Assembly (NCBI RefSeq): GCF_902706605.1
Contig: NZ_CACSLH010000023.1
Coordinates: 1 to 49,503, forward strand
Direction of reading: 5' to 3'
From: Enterococcus sp. CSURQ0835
GTDB lineage: Bacteria > Bacillota > Bacilli > Lactobacillales > Enterococcaceae
DNA: 49,503 bases
Shown: in pieces, positions 24,096 to 32,186 of the stretch
Layout of the letters: each line of letters starts with the position of its first letter
How positions within the stretch are numbered: the first letter of the stretch is position 1
Translations under genes and position numbers: made by a program
The notes under the pieces: generated by a model
What the model saw: only the letters and a program-made list of their open reading frames with translations
Told to the model about the DNA's origin: nothing
Databases searched by the model: none

Positions 24096-25439
24096 CTAAA
24101 GATCCTCAAAGGAAATATCATCAAAAGATAGATCCTCATCTTCTGTTTTTTTATTTGCAGCTTCGGCTTCTTCTTTCAAATATTGGCGGTCTAACGTTTT
24201 GATAAATGGATAATAAACCACACAGCCAAGAGCTAATAACATAAATTGCCAGACTGCGGCTACTAAACTCCCAGTCGAAAGATACCCTGAAAATCCGATC
24301 GGCGTGGTCCACGGTAAAGAAACCCCATTTGTGTACGGAATAATTCCCAATTTCGTGATCAAAGTCGAAAGTAATAAATTGATCGTTGGTACTAAGATGA
24401 ACGGGATAATGATCACGGGATTCAAAACAATTGGCAAGCCAAAAATAATAGGCTCGTTGATTCCAAAAATGCCTGGAATCAGCGATAACTTGCCGAGCTT
24501 TGTGATTCGTTCAGAACGACAGAATAAAATCATGACAATAACTAATGATAATGTGCTGCCTCCACCACCGTAATTCGTAAAGAAATTTGAAAAAGGGTCC
24601 GTAAAAATATTAGGCAAATGTTCCCCCGCTTGAAAAGCATTTAAATTCTCCATCGTTAAAACTTTAGTGATCGGCGCGAAAACTGAATTGGCGACCGCCG
24701 GACCATTGATTCCAAAAAACCAAAAGATCGTGCACGCTAACGAATAAATAATTTGTGCAAACAATGTATTTCCCGCACCTTTTAACGGTGTTTGTAAAAT
24801 CTCAAAAATAAAGTTGTGCGCCGTTTCGTAAGGCGTGAATTCAAAAGCGATTCGTACAAAAAAGAAAATCAGCATTACGATACCGCTTGGGATCAGTGCT
24901 TCAAAAGATTTACTGACTGCAGGTGGTACTCCATCAGGCATCTTGATCGTCCAACCTTTTTTTGCTACATAGGCATAGATCAAAACTGAAACGATCGCCA
25001 TGACTAATCCTAAGAAGATACCATTTGTTCCTAAATACTGTAAATCAATTGCGCCAACTGGATCAGGTACACCTTTAATGACTACTTGCATAGGTGTTAA
25101 AATCAAATACCCCACAATAGCAACTGCTGCGGCTTGAATAGGATCTACTTCCAATTCTCGTCCATATGCGTAAGCCGTTCCTAAACAAGATAAAAAACCG
25201 ACCATGTCAAAAATCGCGCCTGAAACATTTCCGAACCACGAACTCCAATTCGGTCCTAAGATGCCATTCCAAAAATTTTCCCAACCTGGAATTGGAAAAT
25301 TACTAAATAATAAAAATAATGATCCAACGATGATCAATGGTGTCGTGATCAAGAAGCCGTCTCGAATCGCAACGAGTACTTTATTTTTCCCAAGCTTCTC
25401 CGCCAGCGGCATCATAACTGCCTCTAGTTTATTAAACAT
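24096..25439 (-). CDS. PTS lactose/cellobiose-class EIIC permease
   Basis: The membrane channel subunit that imports and helps phosphorylate the sugar. The 447-residue protein has about ten hydrophobic segments and the CelB-class landmarks: KNKVLVAIRDGFLITTPLIIVGSLFLLFSNFP, FFGINGPAVANSVFAP, FTNYGGGGSTLSL and the conserved GINEPIIFGLPIVLNP loop. It ends in an acidic tail (KKTEDEDLSFDDISFEDL). ATG 25439 is chosen because GGGAGGACAG precedes it; a start five codons earlier has none. It is 21 bp after EIIB. No EIIA/EIIB domain is fused; both are separate genes at the two ends of the operon. Confidence 0.92.
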   Translation of the reverse strand: MFNKLEAVMMPLAEKLGKNKVLVAIRDGFLITTPLIIVGSLFLLFSNFPIPGWENFWNGILGPNWSSWFGNVSGAIFDMVGFLSCLGTAYAYGRELEVDPIQAAAVAIVGYLILTPMQVVIKGVPDPVGAIDLQYLGTNGIFLGLVMAIVSVLIYAYVAKKGWTIKMPDGVPPAVSKSFEALIPSGIVMLIFFFVRIAFEFTPYETAHNFIFEILQTPLKGAGNTLFAQIIYSLACTIFWFFGINGPAVANSVFAPITKVLTMENLNAFQAGEHLPNIFTDPFSNFFTNYGGGGSTLSLVIVMILFCRSERITKLGKLSLIPGIFGINEPIIFGLPIVLNPVIIIPFILVPTINLLLSTLITKLGIIPYTNGVSLPWTTPIGFSGYLSTGSLVAAVWQFMLLALGCVVYYPFIKTLDRQYLKEEAEAANKKTEDEDLSFDDISFEDL

Positions 25440-25460
25440 TCTCTGTCCTCCCATTACTAA

Positions 25461-25793
25461 CTATGCTTGTGCTTTTTTCTTTTTTAGAGCGATGATAGCT
25501 TGTTTCAATACTTTTTCGCCATCCATAATGCCATAATCTTCAGGGCTGATCATTAAAATAGGTGCTCCATAAAAACCAAAATTCGCTACGGTATCTTCAT
25601 ATAAATACTTAACTTGCGGCCCTAACAAAATCACATCCGGCTTCTTTTCTTCAATGATTTGATTCAATAAACCATGTGAATAAGCCGCCACTTCAACTGG
25701 CATACTATGACTATCTGCTACATCTTGCATCCTTTTAGCTAACATACTCGTTGACATGCCTTGACTACAGAATAGATAAATCTTTTTTTTCAT
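25461..25793 (-). CDS. PTS lactose/cellobiose-class EIIB
   Basis: The phosphotransfer subunit that receives phosphate from EIIA and passes it to the sugar. The 110-residue protein begins MKKKIYLFCSQGMSTSMLA with the phospho-acceptor Cys9 in the canonical C-(S/A)-x-G-M-S-T-S loop, followed by DVILLGPQVKYL, typical for the family. Its ATG follows AAGGAGTG. It is the first gene of the operon (EIIB, EIIC, GrdB-like, M42 degenerate, M42 active, EIIA) and has a long leader of about 240 bases. Confidence 0.93.
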   Translation of the reverse strand: MKKKIYLFCSQGMSTSMLAKRMQDVADSHSMPVEVAAYSHGLLNQIIEEKKPDVILLGPQVKYLYEDTVANFGFYGAPILMISPEDYGIMDGEKVLKQAIIALKKKKAQA

Positions 25794-25818
25794 TATTTGA
25801 ACACTCCTTATTTTTTAT

Positions 25819-25840
25819 CCATCAACTATTGAATTGATGG
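25819..25840 (-). promoter_or_regulatory. Leader inverted repeat before EIIB
   Basis: CCATCAA and TTGATGG pair perfectly over 7 bp with an 8-base loop, ending about 12 bases before the AAGGAGTG site of EIIB. It lacks a T run, so it is more likely an RNA-protein target or operator than a terminator. Confidence 0.35.
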
Positions 25841-26005
25841 TTGATACATTTTTTAGAACCTTTCAACCGCTCACTGAATAATTTAATGCTCGACTGGCTT
25901 TTCCGATTCTGTTCTTTGAGGCTAAACTCAAACTAGACATTTTATTACATCACCATTGACCTAGTTATAAAAAAACTGAGCGATCTACTTCAACAACGAT
26001 ACGTT

Positions 26006-26019
26006 CGTTACCGCTTTCA
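26006..26019 (-). promoter_or_regulatory. cre-like catabolite repression site
   Basis: On the minus strand TGAAAGCGGTAACG fits the cre pattern TGNAANCGNTNNCA at every fixed position except the last. It lies 10-30 bases downstream of the predicted transcription start, a common place for CcpA to block elongation. Confidence 0.5.
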
Positions 26020-26038
26020 TTCGCTGAATTATGAACTT

Positions 26039-26068
26039 ATTATAAATAGCATATACCGTCTTGTATAT
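26039..26068 (-). promoter_or_regulatory. Promoter of the PTS/M42 operon with overlapping inverted repeat
   Basis: A perfect minus-strand -10, TATAAT (26039-26044), is 17 bp from TATACA (26062-26067), a weak -35. The arms ATATAC (26051-26056) and GTATAT (26063-26068) form an inverted repeat over the spacer and -35. A weak -35 covered by a palindrome is typical of an activator- or repressor-controlled promoter; the PucR-type regulator encoded just upstream is the natural candidate. Confidence 0.55.
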
Positions 26069-26139
26069 ACTGCATTTCAAAAAAATGAGCATTTTCATTC
26101 GAATTAACGATTTAAATTCATGCTAAAAATAAACTAAAT

Positions 26140-26184
26140 CAAAAAAATAAACGAGCCGCCCACTGGACAACTCGCTTACTCGTT
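26140..26184 (-). repeat. Direct repeat copy B with embedded terminator, at the pucR end
   Basis: Second copy of the 45-bp element, 43 of 45 positions identical to 20971-21015 and in the same orientation. One difference turns a T-A pair of the stem into T-G and the other is in the loop, so the 9-bp hairpin (CGAGTTGTC / GGCGGCTCG) and its T run are preserved. Here the last two codons and the stop of the regulator gene lie inside the element. Confidence 0.85.
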
Positions 26185-27027
26185 GACTAAGAATAAATAA
26201 ACTAATAACAGATCAGAGACCTTTTTTAAATTCAGATCATATGTATCATAAAATTTATCTAGTCGATATTGAAGTGTATTACGATGTAAAAATAATTTTT
26301 TAGCACTCAAACTGACATTTCCCTGCGTTTCCCACAACATTAAAATAATTTTTTTCATTTCATCATCAAAGCTCATCGATTCTTTCAAGCACACAGTCAA
26401 TGGACTTGTTTGAAAAAGTTGGCGCGTGTAATAGAGCAACGCCTCGTCTGCTAATGTATATAACCGTTGCTGCGAATTTTTTGCTAGGCACCACTGAAAT
26501 AATTGTCGTTCAATTTCAAAAACAGCTTTGATTCGTGTTTTGTCACTATAATTTCCTAAATAAACTTTGGTCGTCGTTGAAAAATCATTATCCAGTGATA
26601 AAAAAATTCCTTCTGTTACTTGCTTGCTATAGTTTTCAGCTCTTTGTATCTCGACTAAAATATATTGATCATAAGCAATTGAAAATAAATCAACTGCTGC
26701 TGGAAAAGTAGTTTTGACAGTTTGTTCCCACTCTTTCCTTTCAAAATCTTTAGTTGGTTGAAGTTTAAGCTGAAATAGTCGAAATACCCCGCTAGGAGCT
26801 GACTGCTCATCAAATAAAATTTGATACCACTTGTGACTTGTGGCATCATTCGAAGATACTGAAAATAGTGTTTGAAGCAATTTGATTTCCGAAGCGGACA
26901 ATGTTTTTTTCTCGATCTGATAGTAGTTACTTCGTGTTAATGGTAATGTGAGCCAGTTGTCATCCACAATTTTTTCGTTAGTGATTTTACCTTGCGGATA
27001 GATTTTTTTTAATTGTCGTTCGTTCAT
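26176..27027 (-). CDS. PucR/CdaR-type helix-turn-helix regulator
   Basis: A 283-residue DNA-binding regulator. The C-terminal 50 residues (NVSLSAKKLFLHRNTLQYRLDKFYDTYDLNLKKVSDLLLVYLFL) are the PucR-family helix-turn-helix that also ends CdaR and related activators. The N-terminal 220 residues show no domain I can name and probably sense the inducer. ATG 27027 is chosen from GAGGTGATC; the open frame extends 11 codons into a terminator hairpin that would be an unlikely coding start. It lies between the ABC operon and the PTS operon on the same strand and may control either. It ends inside repeat copy B. Confidence 0.8.
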   Translation of the reverse strand: MNERQLKKIYPQGKITNEKIVDDNWLTLPLTRSNYYQIEKKTLSASEIKLLQTLFSVSSNDATSHKWYQILFDEQSAPSGVFRLFQLKLQPTKDFERKEWEQTVKTTFPAAVDLFSIAYDQYILVEIQRAENYSKQVTEGIFLSLDNDFSTTTKVYLGNYSDKTRIKAVFEIERQLFQWCLAKNSQQRLYTLADEALLYYTRQLFQTSPLTVCLKESMSFDDEMKKIILMLWETQGNVSLSAKKLFLHRNTLQYRLDKFYDTYDLNLKKVSDLLLVYLFLVNE

Positions 27028-27039
27028 TTGATCACCTCG

Positions 27040-27077
27040 AAAAATAGTTCGGAGTCGCAAGACTCCGAACTATTTTT
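27040..27077 (-). terminator. Perfect 17-bp hairpin with T run between ABC operon and pucR-type gene
   Basis: Minus-strand arms AAAAATAGTTCGGAGTC and GACTCCGAACTATTTTT are fully complementary with a TTGC loop. The hairpin starts within the permease stop codon and its T run ends two bases before the GAGGTG ribosome site of the regulator gene, which leaves no room for a separate promoter downstream. Confidence 0.85.
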
Positions 27078-27900
27078 ATTTTCCGCCAGATAGTGCAATT
27101 CCTTCGATAAATTGTTTTTGAAAAACTAGGAAAACTAAGATCAACGGGATACAAGCTAAAAATGAGCCCGCCATTACTAGCGGATAGTTAGTTCCATGCT
27201 GACCATTTAATTGGGCAAGCCCTGCCGTCAAAGTCATTTTTTCAGTTGACGTGTTGATGATCAATGGCCATAAGAGTGAATTCCAACCATAGAGCAAGGC
27301 AAAGATTGCCTGAGAGATCAACGCAGATTTAGACAACGGTAGAATGATCGTAAAAAAGATTCGCAGGCGGGAACAGCCATCGATGATTGCGGCTTCTTCT
27401 ACTTCTTTGGGGATCGTCATAAAAAATTGCCGTAGTAAAAAGGTCCCAAAAGCTGAAAACAGCCCTGGTAAAAACAAAGCAGGAATCGTATTCAATAAGC
27501 CTAACTTCTGAACGATCAAATATTGCGGGATCAAAAAGATTTGACCTGGGATCATCAAAATTGATAGCAGCATAACAAACAAAACATTTTTAAACGGAAA
27601 TTCCAAACGCGCAAATGCATAAGCCGCTAACGCGCAAAATAAAGTTTGACCGATCACGATTACAATCGTCGAAACAAAGGTATTGAAATAAAAATTACCA
27701 AACGGAAAAATATCAAAGATCTGCTGATAATTTGACCACTGCGGAACATGAGGTAAAATCTGCGGTGGAATCTTCATTGACTCTGGCTTTGTCTTTAATG
27801 AAGTAATGATCATCCAAATAAATGGAAACAACATCATGACTGAACCTAAGATCAAGATAAGGTGGACAAATAATTTATTCGTATTCCGAACTTTTGTCAT
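27076..27900 (-). CDS. Sugar ABC transporter permease (MalG/CUT1 class)
   Basis: The second membrane subunit of a carbohydrate ABC importer. The 274-residue protein has six hydrophobic segments and the CUT1 ATPase-contact loop EEAAIIDGCSRLRIFFTIILPLSKSALISQ (EAA motif, with the conserved G and LP). The opening LGSVMMLFPFIWMIITSLKTKPE is typical of MalG/MsmG/AraQ proteins. AGAAGGAG site. A 120-bp gap with no recognisable signal separates it from the partner permease. No ATPase gene is in this operon. Confidence 0.92.
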   Translation of the reverse strand: MTKVRNTNKLFVHLILILGSVMMLFPFIWMIITSLKTKPESMKIPPQILPHVPQWSNYQQIFDIFPFGNFYFNTFVSTIVIVIGQTLFCALAAYAFARLEFPFKNVLFVMLLSILMIPGQIFLIPQYLIVQKLGLLNTIPALFLPGLFSAFGTFLLRQFFMTIPKEVEEAAIIDGCSRLRIFFTIILPLSKSALISQAIFALLYGWNSLLWPLIINTSTEKMTLTAGLAQLNGQHGTNYPLVMAGSFLACIPLILVFLVFQKQFIEGIALSGGK

Positions 27901-28020
27901 ATCATCGACTCCTTCTTTAACTTAATGGAATGGACTTTTACTAGTAATCAGATTGAGCTAACTGGATAATGGTCAATCAAACGAGTCTTTAAAAAGATTC
28001 CGAATGATCAGCTAAGATTT

Positions 28021-28980
28021 TTAATAGTTATAGTGAACCCATTTTTTCTGGAAAGCGAATTCGATGACCGTGATAAGTAAGGTTAGTAATAGCAATACGA
28101 CTACGATCGCCGCACCATATCCCTTCTCATTAAAAATGAATGAATTTCGATAGAAGAGATAAGATAGTGATTGAACGCTTTGTAACGCAGGATTTGTTTG
28201 CGAATACATTAAAAAGATCAAATCATAAACTTGTAATGCCGTGATCAAAGTCGTGATTGACTGAAAAAATACCGTTGGACTAAGTAGCGGAACGGTGATA
28301 TTGAAAAACTTCTTGATTGGACCTGCTCCATCAATATCTGCAGCTTCATAGTAGGTAGACGGAATACCTTGTAAACCCGATAAAAAGATGACAATCGAAG
28401 TTCCAAGTGAACTCCAAATTCCTACAATGATTAGTGCAACCATTGCCCAAGAATCACTTGCTAGCCATTTTGGACCTTCGATTCCTACCATTGCTAAAAG
28501 CTGGTTGATAATCCCATAATTTGAATTAAACATCCATTTCCAAATCATTGCGACAGCTGACATCATCGTGACTGCCGGTAAAAAATAAATCACCCGATAA
28601 AAACTTTTCCCTTTGATTTTTGAATTTAATAAGACTGCAATAAAAACGGAGATCACGATTGCAACTGGAACAGTGAAAAAAGCGTAGACTAATGTATTGC
28701 GCAGTGCACCGAGCAGTTCAGGATCTTTGATGAGTCGTTGATAATTTTCTAAACCAACAAATTGATAACCACCGAACATTCCCCATTTAGTAAACGAGTA
28801 AAAAATACTTTGAAACATCGGAATCAAATAAAATACAATAATCCCTAGAAACAGGGGGGCTATGAAAAGCCCCGCCGTTATCACTTGATCTTTTTTGTAT
28901 TTTTTGAACACGATGTTGGGAGATTTTTTCTTAGTTATTGTTTTGGGACTGATCTCTTTAGGTTTTAAATTTGATTCCAT
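28021..28980 (-). CDS. Sugar ABC transporter permease (MalF/CUT1 class)
   Basis: First membrane subunit of the carbohydrate importer, 319 residues. A charged, Lys-rich cytoplasmic N-terminus (about 1-35) is followed by six hydrophobic segments and the EAA loop YYEAADIDGAGPIKKFFNITVPLLSPTVFF. The segment FYLIPMFQSIFYSFTKWGMFGGYQFVGLENYQRLIKDPELLGALRNTLVYA is characteristic of MsmF/UgpA/LacF-type permeases. GAGGGAGG site, 27 bp after the binding protein gene. Confidence 0.93.
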   Translation of the reverse strand: MESNLKPKEISPKTITKKKSPNIVFKKYKKDQVITAGLFIAPLFLGIIVFYLIPMFQSIFYSFTKWGMFGGYQFVGLENYQRLIKDPELLGALRNTLVYAFFTVPVAIVISVFIAVLLNSKIKGKSFYRVIYFLPAVTMMSAVAMIWKWMFNSNYGIINQLLAMVGIEGPKWLASDSWAMVALIIVGIWSSLGTSIVIFLSGLQGIPSTYYEAADIDGAGPIKKFFNITVPLLSPTVFFQSITTLITALQVYDLIFLMYSQTNPALQSVQSLSYLFYRNSFIFNEKGYGAAIVVVLLLLTLLITVIEFAFQKKWVHYNY

Positions 28981-29007
28981 CCTATTTCCTCCCTCGTCGT
29001 CTAGCGA

Positions 29008-30252
29008 TTATTTATTCAAAATACCATCCGCTTCTTTCGCGATTTCTTTACAACCTTCTTCGACTGTTTTCTTACCGGCCCAAACTTCATTGATGATATC
29101 TTGTTCAGCGGCGGTAGCAGCAGAAGAATTTTTATAATTGGAGAATGGTACAGCATATTTTACTGCATCCACGAAAACTTGCAGATTTTTATCTGGATAA
29201 GCTTTTACCCAAGCGTCAGCTGTTCCTTGATAAGCCGGAATCACGACACCTGATTTCGCAACTTCTTTCATTGCCTTTTCGCTTGATAAGAAGGCAACAA
29301 ATTTTTTCGCTGCATCTTTGTGTTTAGAACCTGCATACACGACGTTCGCTAGTGAATTAGAGGTCGTCGCCCGTTCTTTACCTTTTGGAAGCGGTGCAAC
29401 ATCGATATTATCTTTCCCATACTGATCTTCAAAAATGACTGGCGCTTGATACGAACCGTCGACGATCATAGCCACTTTTCCAGCTAATAACAAATCAGGC
29501 ATTTGTTCATTAGCCATTTGATCAACGGGGATGCTTGAACCTTCTTTAACAAAATCATGCCAGAATTTTACGCCTTCAATCGTCGCTTGCTCATTAAAAC
29601 CAGATTTTTTACCGTTTTTGATGAATGGTCGGCCACCATTTTGATAAATCGTTTGGTAGTAACCTGTTTCCCAAATTGGTTGCGCACCGATTCCGTAAAC
29701 TCCTTTTTCTTGGTTCGTTAATTTATGAGCGGCTTCTTTCCAAGTATCCCATGTCCAAGATTCATCTGGTTTTGGTACGCCAGCTTCTTCAAACATTTTT
29801 TTGTTATACCAAATCGCATTCGTATCATAATCTTTTGGTACTCCATAGAGTTTGCCTTTTTGCGTATAAGCTTTTTGATAAATGCTTGGAATCTTATCCT
29901 TATCAAATTTCACATCATCTAACGGTTCTAAGACACCATTATCAATATAATCTGTTGAACGTGGAATATTCATCCAAAAAACATCGGGAGCATTTTTCCC
30001 AGTGACCATCGTTTCTAATTTAGTGAAATATTGTCCCCAAGGTGTCAACTGGATTTTAACATCAATATTTTTATTATTCTTTTCAAACTCTTTGGCTAAC
30101 TTTTCATAGACCGGAGCTTGTGCTTTATCCCAGAGTCCATAAGTCAAGGTTACTTTATCACCACTCGCAGAACTTGATTCTTTACTTCCACACGCACCTA
30201 ACACACTAACTGCTGCTAAACCGACCAGACTAACTAAAATTTTCTTTTTCAT
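29008..30252 (-). CDS. Sugar-binding lipoprotein of the ABC importer
   Basis: The extracellular solute-binding protein (family 1), 414 residues. The signal peptide ends in a lipobox, SVLGAC, giving a lipidated Cys21 that anchors it to the outer face of the membrane. The mature part shows the usual family landmarks: VTLTYGLWDKAQAPVYEKLAKEFEK, APDVFWMNI, GKLYGVPKDYDTNAIWYNKKMFEEAG and KVAMIVDGSYQAPV. Such proteins bind mono- to oligosaccharides or glycosides; the ligand is not predictable here. AGGAGG site; 18 bp after the upstream oxidoreductase gene, so uptake and oxidation genes form one transcript. Confidence 0.93.
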   Translation of the reverse strand: MKKKILVSLVGLAAVSVLGACGSKESSSASGDKVTLTYGLWDKAQAPVYEKLAKEFEKNNKNIDVKIQLTPWGQYFTKLETMVTGKNAPDVFWMNIPRSTDYIDNGVLEPLDDVKFDKDKIPSIYQKAYTQKGKLYGVPKDYDTNAIWYNKKMFEEAGVPKPDESWTWDTWKEAAHKLTNQEKGVYGIGAQPIWETGYYQTIYQNGGRPFIKNGKKSGFNEQATIEGVKFWHDFVKEGSSIPVDQMANEQMPDLLLAGKVAMIVDGSYQAPVIFEDQYGKDNIDVAPLPKGKERATTSNSLANVVYAGSKHKDAAKKFVAFLSSEKAMKEVAKSGVVIPAYQGTADAWVKAYPDKNLQVFVDAVKYAVPFSNYKNSSAATAAEQDIINEVWAGKKTVEEGCKEIAKEADGILNK

Positions 30253-30270
30253 ATCATCGCCTCCTATTTT

Positions 30271-31293
30271 TTATAATTCGATTGGTCTTTTCTCGTCTGC
30301 AGATTTCACTTCGGCTTCTGCGATTCGAATCGTTTCCATAGTACTTTCTAATGGAGCTGCGCTTTGTGGATCAACCTCATCTATGATTGATTGTGCGAAG
30401 TGTTTGATTTCTAAGTAATAACCATTTTCTGGATCAATATCTGGCGTAAAACTTTTTTCGTTATTTGGATAATCAACCAATTTCCCGTTTTCTAAAATGA
30501 TCGTCCCTTCATCAAATGAAAAACGGAACCGCATTTCAAAACCAAAATCATCATTGTTGATCGTCCAATTATCTTGGGCATTCACCACAACATCATCAAA
30601 TAAATAATTGGTTGAAACCAGATCATAGCCGGAACCTTCATAATAAACTTTGCCTTGGGTGGTAACAGATTGTGGTGTTCCCAAGATCCAATTAATCGTA
30701 TCCACGTCATGAATGTGTTGGTCCAATAGACAACCGCCAGAACGCTCACGGTCCAACAACCAATTATCCCAAGACCACAATGGAGTCGTCCCCCCGCGGA
30801 ACAATGCGACTTCGTTTAGCTTACCGTAGCGTTTTTGATCATAAGTCTCTTTAATGTATTGATATGAAGGAAAGAAACGTAACGTTTGGCCAATCATTAG
30901 GAAACGATCATATTTATTTCGCGCATCGATCATCTCTTGACAAGCTTCAGTAGAAATTGCCATCGGTTTTTCACAAAAGACATGTAACCCTTTTTCCATT
31001 GCTTTAACCGCATACGGTGCGTGAATAAAAGTTGGTAAGCATAAATCGACATAATCTAATTCTTCTTGCTCGATCATCTCTTCCATATCCGTATAAAAAT
31101 TAAACTGTGAAAAATCGATACTCTTATCACTGACATCAATATTGCCTTTTGTCAGTGCCCCCGTTTTTTTACTTTCATCAACATCACAAATCGCAACTAA
31201 TTTGATAGGAAAGCCTTCGTCCATCAGTCGTTTGTAAATTCCTAAATGTGAGCTTCCCATAAATCCTAAACCTACTAAACCAACTTTTAACAT
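30271..31293 (-). CDS. Gfo/Idh/MocA-family oxidoreductase A
   Basis: A 340-residue NAD(P)-dependent sugar dehydrogenase-like protein. The N-terminal Rossmann fold has GLGFMG (8-13); the family motif EKP is at 108-110 (VFCEKPMAIS); the C-terminal domain has the SGGCLLDQHIHDVDTINWILG segment, whose Asp/His are usual catalytic positions. Family members oxidise sugars, inositols or glycosides, often at C3. ATG 31293 follows GGAGG; the open frame extends 52 codons into the TIM-barrel gene without a ribosome site. Central member of the operon 33638-27076. Confidence 0.9.
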   Translation of the reverse strand: MLKVGLVGLGFMGSSHLGIYKRLMDEGFPIKLVAICDVDESKKTGALTKGNIDVSDKSIDFSQFNFYTDMEEMIEQEELDYVDLCLPTFIHAPYAVKAMEKGLHVFCEKPMAISTEACQEMIDARNKYDRFLMIGQTLRFFPSYQYIKETYDQKRYGKLNEVALFRGGTTPLWSWDNWLLDRERSGGCLLDQHIHDVDTINWILGTPQSVTTQGKVYYEGSGYDLVSTNYLFDDVVVNAQDNWTINNDDFGFEMRFRFSFDEGTIILENGKLVDYPNNEKSFTPDIDPENGYYLEIKHFAQSIIDEVDPQSAAPLESTMETIRIAEAEVKSADEKRPIEL

Positions 31294-31310
31294 GATGATT
31301 CCTCCAATTT

Positions 31311-32177
31311 TTATAATGTGGTGATATATGCTAAAGCGGCAGCAGTATCTGCTGCTAGCTGGGAGCCATGAATTTTGTAAGGCGCAAGTTCGCAAGTTAA
31401 GGGACCCTCGTAGCCAATTTCTTTTAAGGCATCGACTGAAGCTTGCCAATCAACATCACCTTGGAGTAAATTGGTAAAGCCTTGAATACTGCCAATCGAA
31501 GTTTTAAAATCTTTGACGTGGATTTTGGTGATCCGGTTGCCCAAAATTCGAATCCATTGTTCGGGAAAACCGTATTGTAAAATATTTCCGATATCAAAAT
31601 AGGCCCCCACATATGGACTAGCGATCTCATCAATAAATTGTCGAAATTCCAGTGGTGAGAGCAAAAATTTATTCCAAACATTTTCTAAGCCAATCACGAT
31701 CTGTTTCTCTTCGGCATAAGTGGCTAATTCTTTTAACGCAGTCTGTGCTAAGCGATAAGCTTCGTCATATGGCTGATCTTTAGTGACGAGCGCTGGAACG
31801 ACTAAGATCGCATCTGAGCCCAAAGCTTTTGCGGCATCGATCATTTTTTTTACAATCATTTTACCTTTTTCACGAGTTTGTTCCTTCGAGGAATTTAACG
31901 GATACGTCCAATGAAGTGAAGTGGAAATGCTTGAGATGGGGAGTGAAAATTCAGTGGCTAGTGCCTTGATTTGTGCTAACTCTTCAGCGGTAGTAGTCAG
32001 GGTCAAGTCAACTTTTTCGGCTAATGCTAACTCCGTATTGACAAGATTTTCAGCTGTTGTAGCACCTTCAGAGAGATTCAGTTCAATTGTGTCAAATCCT
32101 GCTTGCTTAGTTACAGCGAATTGTTCTCGTAATGTCAAATTTGCTGGTAACGACCAGACATTCATACCTTTTTTCAT
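31311..32177 (-). CDS. Sugar phosphate isomerase/epimerase-like TIM barrel
   Basis: A 288-residue protein of the xylose isomerase-like/AP endonuclease 2 TIM-barrel superfamily. Typical strand-end motifs are visible: FDTIELNLSEG, ISSISTSLHW, VIGLENVWNKFLLSP (metal Glu), YVGAYFDIGNILQYG (metal Asp) and ITKIHVKDF (His, Lys, Asp). Members include inosose dehydratases, ketose epimerases and the elimination subunit of some 3-keto-glycoside lyases. In a locus with four Gfo-type dehydrogenases and no glycosidase, acting on an oxidised sugar is the simplest reading. AGGAGG site, 9 bp after oxidoreductase B. Confidence 0.85.
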   Translation of the reverse strand: MKKGMNVWSLPANLTLREQFAVTKQAGFDTIELNLSEGATTAENLVNTELALAEKVDLTLTTTAEELAQIKALATEFSLPISSISTSLHWTYPLNSSKEQTREKGKMIVKKMIDAAKALGSDAILVVPALVTKDQPYDEAYRLAQTALKELATYAEEKQIVIGLENVWNKFLLSPLEFRQFIDEIASPYVGAYFDIGNILQYGFPEQWIRILGNRITKIHVKDFKTSIGSIQGFTNLLQGDVDWQASVDALKEIGYEGPLTCELAPYKIHGSQLAADTAAALAYITTL

Positions 32178-32186
32178 GATGCCCTC

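Larger units (their letters stand above)
25794..26139 (-). other. Leader and control region of the PTS/M42 operon
   Basis: No gene is visible in this stretch. Reading toward EIIB it holds a sigma-A-like promoter (26039-26067), an inverted repeat overlapping that promoter (26051-26068), a cre-like site just downstream of the predicted start point (26006-26019), and a hairpin next to the ribosome site (25819-25840). Between them lies about 160 bases of AT-rich leader in which I recognise no riboswitch class. Confidence 0.5.

Noticed and set aside
20971-26184. A complete mobile element between the 45-bp repeats
   Set aside because: No transposase, integrase, relaxase or tRNA-type attachment site is visible; the repeats also work as plain terminators, so mobility stays a hypothesis only.
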